Of a stretch of 64,000 nucleotides of DNA, positions 9,470 through 21,400 are shown in pieces. The stretch spans positions 62,001 through 126,000 of the forward strand of contig CP103038.1 in assembly GCA_024752435.1 (NCBI GenBank). The letters run 5' to 3'. The translations under genes were made by a program, and so were the position numbers. Under the pieces are notes generated by a model. That model worked only from the letters and a program-made list of their open reading frames with translations, searched no databases and had not been told where the DNA came from. Each line of letters starts with the position of its first letter. The stretch's first letter is position 1. The stretch comes from Allantophomopsis cytisporea (lineage: Eukaryota > Ascomycota > Leotiomycetes > Phacidiales > Phacidiaceae).

Positions 9470-12400
9470 TAAAAACCCTTTAAGTTACTTTGTAATGGTA
9501 AACTTACAAAAGCATGAGGTTTAGGTGGACTATTAAGAGCTCACTCTAAAGAATTATAACTTCTGTTTAAAAATGTTTGTAAACTATCACTATAGAATTG
9601 TGGAACTAATCAAGGATATCTTGAAGTAGCTTTACCTTCAACTAATTGTACATATACAATGTATAAGAATAATCAAGTGGCTACTACACTTATTATAGAA
9701 CCAAAACTACTTATTAAATTTCATCCTGCAAAGGCATCAGGGTAATCGCTTATTCTTCTAGGCATACCCTGTAGACCTAAGAAATGTTGCTTTTTTTATA
9801 GCAACGTACGCACTGTAAAACTATAATTTATCTTTATAACTGTATATTTTACCATCATAAGAATTTCCACTCTCGATCAAACTTTTTAATGTATAATATT
9901 TAACTTTAGCATATTTCATAGCTTTAGTTATACTTTTTAATTCATTTATTAATTGTAAATTATTATCAAATACATAAATAGTTTTACGGTTGGACACTTC
10001 TCTAGATATTAGTAAAAAGTCTTGATACTCACCTTGGGCTATGGCAGCTCTGGCTACTTTACCATCTATTTTTAAATAATTAGCCATTTCTCTACCAGAT
10101 TTAAATTCTATTATTATCTCATTGTTTTGATTATAAACAACAATGTGTTTTCTAAGTTGATTGTCTCCTGCAGGTTTTTCTTGATATTCCGAAAAATTTT
10201 CTACAAGTAAAGGTTCAAAAGATAAAATAAGACTTGAATTATAAAGGTATTTATTGTTAATATGATTTAATAGCGCACTATGACTTATTTGTAATCCTTT
10301 CAAAGCCCTGTTTATTGAAGAATAAACGATAGGATCTTTATCAGGTGAATTAACAAGATACGCAAAAACTAAAAAACAATAATATTTATTATCTATGTCT
10401 TCAGATGTGTATTTTAAATGATTAGCTGTTTTAAATGTTTTAAGAAAGACAACTAATCTATTATAACCTTCAGAACCTTTAGAGAATAAAGATAATAACT
10501 TTTCAGTCGTTAAAATAGCATCATCTAAATTACCTCATTGAGGGTTTACCCTTGGAATAACTTTATAGTGACTATTAATAGTTGGTTTAAGTTTAATAAT
10601 AGCATATTGTTCAAAAACTAGGGAAGTTTGAGGAGTAGTAATATATATAAACTTTAAACTTCAATCTAAAGCTGAAGTTTTGGATATTTCCAGTTCAGAT
10701 GATGATTGAGGATTACGTAAACCTTTAGTTAATTTATTATATTCCTCCATTCTTCTAGCTAAATTATTAGAACTACCTATATAGAAACGAATTGGGTCAT
10801 TTTTAGATGTTAGTTTATAAACACCTGAAATTCCTAAGTATTTGAATTTAATTTCTTCACATCCTTGTTCAATAGAATCAAACTCAATAAATTGATTATT
10901 ATCAATATTGCTAACTTCAGATAAGATATTATAAACAGAACTAGTTTCCGTCCCCAGGGGGGAAGGGAAACTTACCCCTTGGGGGCGGGAACAAGTCCCG
11001 CCCCCGGCGGGGCTAGTAGAGTAAGAACGTTTTGGTACCATCGTTGCCAAATTTTGTAACCGAAGACTCAAGTTATAAGAACTAGATCTAAAATTTTTAG
11101 GTGAATCTAGATGAGATAAATTATCAGTGCTTATTTGTCACCAATAATTTGTAGATCATATCACTACCATACCTAAATAAAACAATAATTATAAAGGTAT
11201 AAGGTACCTGGCGTATGATCGTTGAAGCCGCTTTACTTAGTATAGCTAAGAAAGATTGCCTGCTGATTGGTCGTAAAAACTAGGTCTAGATTTATACGTC
11301 TTTCCAGCAATTTGCCAAGTTTTCAGGGAGTTTATTATATTATATCTCCCCTTTACGCTACAAAATTTCTATTGTAGGCCCCCAACTTCAGAGGGAAGAA
11401 TGTTACATTACAAAAACTATGATAAATTTATTATCATATAAACGTGGACTATATCTTAAGCTATACTGGAACTTCCTGTATAACTTTTCTTTCGTGTAGT
11501 CTCTGAGGATCCTACTGAGATAATCTAATATTATCCGTTGGTTTCCTGCTGATTGTCTAGATATACTTAAGATTTTTACTTGTTGATTATAAAATAATCG
11601 TTAAGTACTTAAGCCTTGTGAGAGTTTCCAGCATATAGAAAGATTGAGAGGGGCTAATGGGGTTTATTCTTGACGAGTTGGACGTGGTAAAGATTGTATA
11701 ATTCACGGGCTAGGGCCCCCGTTTAAATCTATTCACTGGTCGGTGTCTATACTTTTTTTTATAAGTGTTCATCTAACTTGGAAATGTTGTCTAGCTCCAT
11801 TAATGGATGGGAATATTAATTCTTCACCCTTTTGGTTATAACAAAAAACAGATTTACCACCAATACCATACTGGGCAGAAAGTTTACCTTTTAATCCTTT
11901 ATTCTTTTCCCCCCTATATAGGGGGGAAAAGTTTGGATGACTATGAGTAAGGTAAAATTGTTTAATACCCTGAGCAATAGCATTTATCGTTTCAGGGGAA
12001 CTAACAGTACCGTATTTGGGGTGACTTTCTTTTTTGAATAGCTCTTTTAGTTTATTTATAGTTTCAATAGAGTGACGAAAACCTGATGAACTACCTGCAA
12101 TTTTTAATACATTATATCTAGGTTTATAAAAATCGATTCATTTTTGTTCTAATTCCGAACAGACTATAGTTTCTGAAGCACAAATTTCTAATATACCCAG
12201 AGAGAAATTTTTTAATTCATACTTTCTCATTGCTCTAGCTAATACTAGATTTGTAGCCTTATCAGAGTTTGCAAGGTAAAAGTGAGAAGTCATTCTTTTA
12301 GATAAAGTAATACTACTCCCCACATATAAATCATTAGTTATTTTATTTATAAATAAATATACTCCAGATTTTCCTCTTAAAGCTTTATAAATAACTCTTT

Positions 12401-15400
12401 TACTTTCTTGAACATTCTCAAAAAACATAACAAAATTATTATTAGGTGAACCACCTGGACCAGCCGAATCATGATTAAATCTTTTTCCTGTCGTCTTGCT
12501 TGTGTCAAAAAAAGACATTCTTCCCTTTACATTAACCCCTATAAACATTATTCAGAAATGTACTTTACCTAACATTTTATTATAATCTAACCCTAATATT
12601 TTAGGGATTCAGAAGTATCATGCACTAAATAATGCAAATACTGCACCCATACTTAAAACATAATGGAAGTGAGCTACCACGTAGTAAGTATCGTGGAATG
12701 CTATATCAAGAGATGCGTTAGCTAAAACAACTCCACTTACGAATAAAAATACATTAATCTATTAATCTTTCATAACTAAATATATAATTTTTGTAGATAC
12801 CACCAACACTAGCATGATTTTTAATCGTAAGATGACTAATGTTCAATGCTCTACTAGCAGCCATTACTCCTTCATACTTACCAATAAAATTTTTATGGGT
12901 ATCATATACAAATATTGCTTTTCTAATATAGCTTTGCTGGTTAATTTCTAATACTAATTTATCACGCTCTTCTGAAGAAGATATTAAAGGCGTATCTGTT
13001 AAATTATAAGGTATATTACTTAAATATCATTCACCTCTAAATATAAGATTATTTTTAATAACATCGACTAGTTCGGTACCTCCCCCGCGCAGCGGGGTAT
13101 CCGAACTTGCGGGGCGGCCCAAATAAAAAAAAGGGGACCCCTCCCCCTTTTTTTTATAAGGCTTCGCCGGCGGGCGGGGCCCCGCTAGTGTAGGATGATT
13201 TGATTTAATTAATTTAGCTAAAAACCTGACAGAAGGAAAAACAACTAACAATTGCTTAAAGGAATTATAAACATATACAGGATAAGCTGAATTAGCCTCA
13301 CTCATTCTTAATTTAGTTTCAATTGAATGACTTTTATTGTAAAAAGGGTTATTCTCACCCGTTATAGCCTTTGAAATTAAAGCTTTAGTTAAGTCAGAGT
13401 GTGTTCTATTTTTACCTAATTCAGATAGCAATTTCTTAGTTTCTTCTGTATGTTTATAACCTAAATAAGAATAACCTTGCTTTAATACATTATAATAAGG
13501 TATAAATAATGTAATGTAATAAGTTTCTCTAATTGTTAAAGATTCAATTTCAACATACTCCAAAATTAAAACAGTAAAATTGGATTGGTCATATTTAAGT
13601 AAAGCTTTTACAATTGGCATATTACTATTCTGTTTACTTTTCAAAAAACTATTATTAAGATAATTTCTCATTCTAGAGGCTAAATTTATAGAACTTCCTA
13701 CATAAGTGTGACCATTTATGTTGTTTATTAGATAATAAACCCCGGATTTCTCCTTTTCTTCTTTAAATATTTGAAGTCTATCTTTTTTTAAGTTATAAAC
13801 TTTTACAGGTTTTAATTTTTGTATTGTATCATCTAAATCAAAATTATTAGTAGTTTCATAGTTTTGGAACTTATTTTTTATAAAAAAAAAATAATTCCAA
13901 AACTTAGCGCGCTTAAGCGCGCTGAAACCTGGGCCATAAAAAAAAACGGAGTTTTTTATGGCCCAGGAATAAGAGCAAGAATTAGAAAAACTTAGCTTGT
14001 AAAGATTTAAATAGATTAATGAAATCTTTATTACACGGACTATATCTTCTCATAATAAATTATGAGGACCACGTTTAGTCTCTGAGGTGCCTACTAAGAC
14101 ACTATTAAAAAATAATGTCTGTTGGTTACCCGCTGATTGTTCAAAATTATACATTTTTACTGGAATTAATAAATAAATTCCTAGTAGCATAATTGTCAGA
14201 AGGTCCCAGCGTATGGTGGTCTTTAAAGGGAGGGCCAAGTGGTTTGATAACCCTCCTATTGTGAACATGAAAACGAAACCTAAAGCAAATAACATTGAAG
14301 GTGTTAATTGTAAAGATCCTCCGTAACATGTTGCTAATCAAGAGAAAATTTTAATTCCTGTTGGAACGGCGATAATTAATGTAGCAGCTGTGAAATAAGC
14401 TCTTGTATCTACATCTAAACCAACTGTATACATGTGATGCAAAATGTTAGCAGATATTCCTCATATCTACCCGCTTAGCTTTATAGCTATGCGCTCCTTT
14501 CACAAGGAGAATCGGACTATATCTTCATCTTTTAATAAATTCTAAGGATGCGCAGACCCTGTTTTGTTTGTCATACTATTGTCAATATTAATCTGTTTTT
14601 GTAATCTTCTTACTTGGGCTAATCCTTCTTCACTAAGATGTAATTTATTAGAAACAATATTATGTATCATTAATCACTTCTCGAAAGAACGGGCCTTTTT
14701 AGTAAGTAATGGAAATACTTTAAAGTAAGATATTACATCATTCATGGATTTAAACCCTGTAGCAGTGTAACGATAAACACCTAATCCCCTTGTTTTCCAT
14801 CTTTTTCCCTTACTGTAAGTAAGGGAAAAAGAACTGCGGGGAAAACAAGGGGGATAAAAGTTTGAGATCTAAGTGTTACTTTACCAAATCCAAAAAGGTT
14901 TTGTATTACCAGAAGGATAGAATTATCCTTCTGATCAAGTAAATAACGCATTTTTATAACATGACCTAATGTATATCTTACATTGGATGTAATGGATACA
15001 TTAAAACATCCTTCAGCATCAGTGAACCCAGACAATCAAGCATCTTGTAATGTAACTGAAATAGGAGTATTAATAAACAGAATAGTATTTGCTCCAAAAC
15101 GATTATTTAAAGCTTGAACTCACAAAGATATTTGTTGTATTCTGTGAGTAAGTGCCAAATTACCATTAAATAAAAAGGCTAGTAGAAGAATATGTGATGG
15201 ATTATCTACAATTAGTCTGTAGAAATCATTTTTGTTTCCACTTGTCCCTTGTGGAAAATGCTTAACAGTACCAATCCCTAAATTATTATGGATGTGGAAA
15301 AGGATAGCACTTTCCTTTTGAGTAAGAACAAAACGTACTCTTGTACCATTCGCATAAGTTTGAATGGCACCATCTCCTTCTACAAAACCAATAAATCAAG

Positions 15401-18400
15401 TTAATCAGTTATTAGATAGGTGTTGCGCATCATTTCCTTTTTTTTTTCCTTGTTTTCCCCTGAAGGGGGAAAACATGGAAAAAAATATAACGTCTTATAA
15501 TAGAGACGGAATGCTGAAAAATTAAAAGATGTTTCGCGTGTAGTCTCTGAAGCACTCTGTGTTTTACTCTCTGATGAGTACAGGGACAGATTGCCTGCTG
15601 ATTTTGTATAGCTAATTGAATTTTTACCGTTCAAGGTACCAATTAGCACTAAACTGTTCCAGCATATAGCGAAATTAATATAAATCCTCATATCACTATG
15701 AGGTGAAGCCAAAACTCAACTTCAAACAACGAATCCTAATACTCCAATAGACATCATGGCATAAACCCGAGTTTCAGATTTCAACCCTTAATAACACTTC
15801 TTTTTTTTTTATTCTTCAGAATCCACTGGAGGCATATCTGTATCCATGCAATCAACTATGTAATCCATGGGTGACTTACTTTGTTTATCCATAAATGCGT
15901 CTTCTAATTTACAAAATTCAGCTCTCTCTTTTTGACGTTTTAACCGCATAATGGCATACAAAGCTTGTTCTTCCTGAGACACTAGACCCGTCGAAACTTT
16001 TTGTGTAAAAGCTTCGTCAAGAATCTTTTCATTTTCAATGTGATTTTTACGAGTAGTATTAACTATTAATTTATCTATTTTAAATAATTCCCAAACAGTT
16101 TTAGAATCATTTTTATTAATTTTATCTAATTTTTCGTTATATAACATCATCATTGTTTTGTATTGATTGTTCATAGTTTCTATTTTAGCTTTCAAATTGT
16201 CGTCTAAGGTAACATACTTGAAAGCATTTTTTTCCATATATTCTCGCATGTTTGTAGCCTCCTCATTTCTCTTTCTTCTATATAATAGAACTTCTTCTAA
16301 TATTTTACTTTTTATCTCCTTATTTTTAATCTCACTTGCTAATTCTTTTTGTTTGTTCAATAGTGCCTCTATATTATCTAATATTTTATTTGGATCAGTT
16401 GATCTTTTAACTGCAGTATTAGAAAAAAATCTCAGCTTTGCTGTGTTATCTATTATATTAATTATATTATATCTTCTCATAATTCTGATAAAGCAGGAAA
16501 AATTAGTAATTGGATTAGCCAGAACAGGTTTAATTGGCAGGTGTAGGAATTGGTGTGGTGTTTGGTGCATTAATTTTAGGTGTAACTAGAAACCCATCAC
16601 TTAAAGGTCAACTATTATTTTGCTTACATCCGTAGGCTACATTGTCACTAAATAAAACAAAATAAACAATATAAAGAAAAAAAAATAAACTATATAAACA
16701 ATAAATAAAAAGTATTTAAAAGAAATAAGATAAAGTAAATAAAAAAAAAAAAGAGTGTATAAAGAAAAAAAAAGTAATTAGTACTGTATAAATACCATCC
16801 CCCCCCTTCTTTTCTCATCTTTTCTCTATGAGAAAAGAAGAGAAAAGATGGGGGCAGTCCCTGCCCCCATCACAAAGTGATGGGGCGCATAAATCCGGGA
16901 CTAAAAATAAATAACTTACAAAAAAAAAAAGAGTTTTATTGTTAATTAGGTCAAGCTATCTTGTTTAAAATAAATATTTTAAGTTAAAAATATTTATTAG
17001 CCTATTTCTAGGCTACACAGAGTACACCTTAAACATAGAGCATATATATGCTCTATATCCAGTACCGTCTACTCGTTGCTCTTTTACAGACAATGTCTGA
17101 TTTAGATCCGCGATTACCCTCTAACATTACTGTTATCTCTAGTGATATTACCATACCCTGAGGCATTAATCAGGCCAATAAATAAGTTTCCTTTATTACC
17201 TTGGTTACTAGAGCTTTAGGGCTTCCCGGAGTTTGGTGCTGTTGGACTAAATTAAACTTGCTTAAGGTTTATTAAATCCCTAAATATCCGAACACACTCT
17301 TGTTAGAGCTAGCGGATATTACTGTACTAATTATACCAAAACCTGGTATAATTAATATGTAGCGATATTTTGATTAAAGGAATAGCTGTGTATTATAACA
17401 CAGTCTTTTCTCATTAATACTCAAAAACTTTTATATCTTTGTTAGGACTTTATCTTGAGTTGTAGTATTTTCTTCATGACGGTTTATTAAGGATTTAATT
17501 GTTAGTATTTTAGATAGCCCTTTATCTGTTAAGTGTTTTTTGTCTTGTATTAATCTATACACCTTTCTTCATCTTAAATAGCTTACATGCTTTCTAGATT
17601 GTAAGTGATATTGATCAAAATATTCTATAACCCTTTTAGCAGAACCGAAATTAGTAGAACCATAATAATAGGTATCTTGAGACTTCCTATGTCCGATGTT
17701 TCCACCTAAGTATTCTTTTATCATATTTAACAATAAATCACTTTTTTGATCTATTTGAAAATTTAATCTTATTTCCGGTTTATTTCTGGTAATACGTTTA
17801 AGAATTTTTATTTGAAAACTAGCATCCGCATCAGAAAAACCTGCTAATCAGTGGTTATCCAAATTTTTACTTGAATCTATAGTAAAATTAATATTTTGAT
17901 CTGCATACAATGTATGACTTAATACATTATTAACTACTTGGTTAAATCTGTGTTCTGTTCTTAACTTACCATTTATCAAGTTAATTACATTTAACATACC
18001 CTCTTTATTAGATATTATTAAAAGGTATGCGTTTTTGTCCTTTACTTTCTTTACATTACCGTAACCTAATTTTTCTTTCAAGTAATAGGCTAGAAATGCA
18101 TCTGGAGAACTAAAAACTATAACTAATTGTTGAGCTTTACTAAAATGACCATCCCCGTCTATTAATCCTGCTAGATAATAACCTAATTGTTCATTATTTA
18201 GAGGCTTCGAATGTTTAGGAACGTGATCTGATACACGTTTAACATTTTCTAAATTTACTACAACTCCGTCGCGTATAGTCTCTGAGGTTCCATTTTTTAT
18301 ATATATAATGTTACCTGCTGATTTCCTTCATTGTTCTAACTTTTTAACTATGCCATTTAAGAAGGAGTATTTAGAACTATTTAGCGAAGGGGTCCCAGCA

Positions 18401-21400
18401 TACAGCAACGTTAAGAGGCCTACATGCGTAACCTCTGGATGTCCGAAGAATCCATTTCTTCAAATTTAACTTTTTTAAACTCTCTTGTTAAATCCAGGTA
18501 CCGGTAGTTTAAACTCCGGGCTTGTGTATTATATATATATAATAGAAGAAACCGACTGTACATTAAGCAGCATTTCAGCCACCCACCAGTGAACCAGTCT
18601 GTAGCGGTCACTTAAATAACCGACGGTCTTTAAATGAGAAACTTATTGACCGTTAACACTAGCATTGCTAATATTTATATTACTTTTCCTTATATTTTAT
18701 AAAGATATATAAACTTTGAACTTAAGAGTTGCAAGTAATAATAGCTAAATATTAACTAAATCTAAGGTATGTTTTTAAAACATTCACTATTTAAGATCTT
18801 ATATCTTTTTACATCTGTCCTTATAGTGTCATAACTTGCACGTTAAACCTTGACTTTTTTTCCCGTCGTATTTAAAGATTACTTGATTTATTTATCATTT
18901 TAACTTTTTCAACCATCTCCCGTCTTTTTGACTCATCTAAATGATCTTTATTCACAAGACTATTATGAATATCTTTTCATAATTTATATGATAAAGACTT
19001 TTTAGTATATAATGCATAGTTATCAAAATAAGAGAAAACCTTTTTACAATTGTTTACTCCTCCTAGTCTAAATTCATAAACATTCTCTTCTGAATGTCTA
19101 GAAACAATTCCGCCTTTAAATAAAACACAGAAATAATCTAATATTTTTCGATTTATTTCTCACTTTTGAGAAATATTAAAGTTTAAACTAAATCCTTTTT
19201 TTTCACCTATTGAACAAGTAAAACAACCTTCTCCGTCAGTAAATCCTGCAAATCATGCATCATTTAAACTAGGAAAAATAGGTCTATTCTTAATTACCAC
19301 CGGTTCTAATAATATTCTACCTTTAGTAACTCATTTATTAAACCCTTTAACGAAAAGATCAAATCTTTCTTGTCTTTTGGGTAGAACAAGATTACCATTA
19401 AATATACTAATTATAATGTCTATTTCTTTCTTATTTTGTGTTACATATCTACTAGTTATAGCCGATTGAGGTATAACTTTACCAAATCCAAGAATTTCTT
19501 GTATAAACTCTAAAATTTGCTTATCAATTGTAGCTTGTGTAATAACAAATACCAAATCTCCTCTATTGTTCACTATAAAAGAACCTTCTCCTTCAGTGAA
19601 ACCTACTAATCATGTTAAAAAATTTTCTGAAGGAATTTTATTATTTGGCAAATGTGTATTGTATTTTTCATAAAATGCAGAAAAATCCAAATCATGGTTA
19701 AGTAAATTAGAATTAGACATATGTCTTTTAAGGATTGATGGGCTAAAAGTAGGAAAAATAAATAATGTAGATAATATCAAATAATCTTCACATACTACTC
19801 TTGAGAAAAGATGTTGGTATAATATAGGGTCACCACCACCTGCGGCTTCAAAGAATGATGTATTAAAATTTCTATCTGTTAAAACCATTGTAATGGCACC
19901 GGCCAATACAGGTAATGATAATAGTAATAATACAGCTGTAACAACTACAGCTCATCCAAATAAAGCTAATTTGTGTAGTCTTATACCTGGAGCTCTCATA
20001 TTAAGTATTGTAGTAATGACACTTAATGATTATATCTTGAACACATCAAGATACAACCAATATTGCGGACTATATCTTCAGCGCATCTATTATATGTTGT
20101 CTGTCTCTATATTCTATTACTTTTTTATAAAAAAAGAAAAGCGAAACAGGCACTTATGCTCTACTATAGTATGAGCTTATGCACAACAACAAACTGTTTA
20201 GATACGGTGTCTAACGTGTAGTCTCTGAGGATCCTACTAAGATTATCTAATGACATCTGTTGGTTTCCTGCTGATTGAGCATGGTTTATCCGGTTATAAA
20301 TAATTTAAACCTATAAACACTTATGCTGTTCCAGCATATAGTTAGAAGTTTTATATAAACCCCATTATGTATTGCTAATTCTATTACACATAACTATACT
20401 TTATCTTGTCCCTCCCCCACTTTTGGTGGTTAGAGGGAAGATTTACAGATATATCCGCGATAAGCTATATTTGTGTTCAAATGTTTAACCAATGTTTTTG
20501 TTATTTTCCCCCAGCGTAGCTGGGGGAAAATATGATGCTGGTATGTTTTTACTTTTAAAATATACCATACATTTACCTAAACTTTCAAAAAGAATTTATT
20601 CTTTACTTTCAATATCCATTAATATCACAGATTTACTTGAACTATTCACGGCTTTATTTTTATTAAAATTAATTCTATCTTTTTGTAACATTAGAGCTAT
20701 ATCAGGTAGAAGCATGTTTGTAACCTTTGCTGTATCTACTTGTTCTCTCAAAAATAAATATTTACCTAAATAATAAGTACCTTTAGTTAGGTGTTTAGTG
20801 AATGTGAAATGGCTAATATTAAGTTTAGATATAAAATCTTTTTGTTGTGTAGTAAAATAATAAAGTATAGATTTATCTCTGTTATACATGTATAAAGGGT
20901 TTTGCTGTAGATCCACTAGGATTATTTGAAACCTTTATAGTATTTAAATTAAAAGAAGGGTCCAATAAAAAATATTGTTCTAAAACTATTTCAGGTTTAA
21001 ACTCAGCGTAATAGGGTAAACAAACTACTTCTAATTTAAAACAAGATAAACCTTTTTCTTCAATTAGAGGTATTAATTTACCAGAATTCTTGTGCGTTTT
21101 ATTTAAATAGCCTCTTAATCTCAAAGCTAACTCTGAGGATGAACCAACATATTTTTCATTTGTATCTGTACAAGTAAAGATATAAATACCACGTTGTTGT
21201 ATTTTACCATGAGGTAAACCTAGTTTATTATCAATTAAACGTCTAGTTTCTTTTTTATCTAAATCAGTAAAAACAAATCTAGGCATAGTAATTAAAGAAT
21301 TTAGTGTATCTTCACTAACTAGGATATTAGAGTAAGCTAATATTTCATTTAATACCCCTACTGTTACAGGTGTACCTTTTTTAATTTGAGCTTTTGCTAA

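Larger units (their letters stand above)
9790..11391 (-). other. cox1 intron 10, group I
   Basis: Between TFFP and QHFLG. Core signature CAATCAGCAGGCAATC lies near 11265 on the minus strand. Carries a long GIY-YIG ORF. Confidence 0.85.
12740..14249 (-). other. cox1 intron 8, group I
   Basis: Splits the Leu codon of GGLSGVV. Core at about 14035-14150. The segment 13880-13975 is a set of GC and A/T hairpins upstream of the intron ORF. Confidence 0.85.
14440..15718 (-). other. cox1 intron 7, group I
   Basis: Between FVVWS and HHMYTVG. Core elements at 15535-15668 (TCAGAGACTACACG, CAGCAGGCAAT) and 14513-14530 (AAGATATAGTCCG) flank the ORF, so the ORF sits in a peripheral loop of the ribozyme. 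Confidence 0.85.
15768..17275 (-). other. cox1 intron 6, group I-like
   Basis: Splits the Met codon of GYLGMVYAMM. Core at about 17040-17235 is of a different type from most introns here (minus strand: GCCCTAAAGCTC, ATCGCGGATCTAAATCAGACA, GAGTAGACGGT). The same core occurs in two cox2 introns. It contains no homing endonuclease. Confidence 0.8.

Noticed and set aside
11664..12534. Frame break by the hairpin at about 11906-11935
   Set aside because: On re-reading, the hairpin is in frame and the GIY-YIG tail continues to 11664.
13077..13200. CRISPR or tandem repeat array
   Set aside because: GC hairpins here are single nested palindromes, not regularly spaced repeats; no array was seen anywhere in the window.
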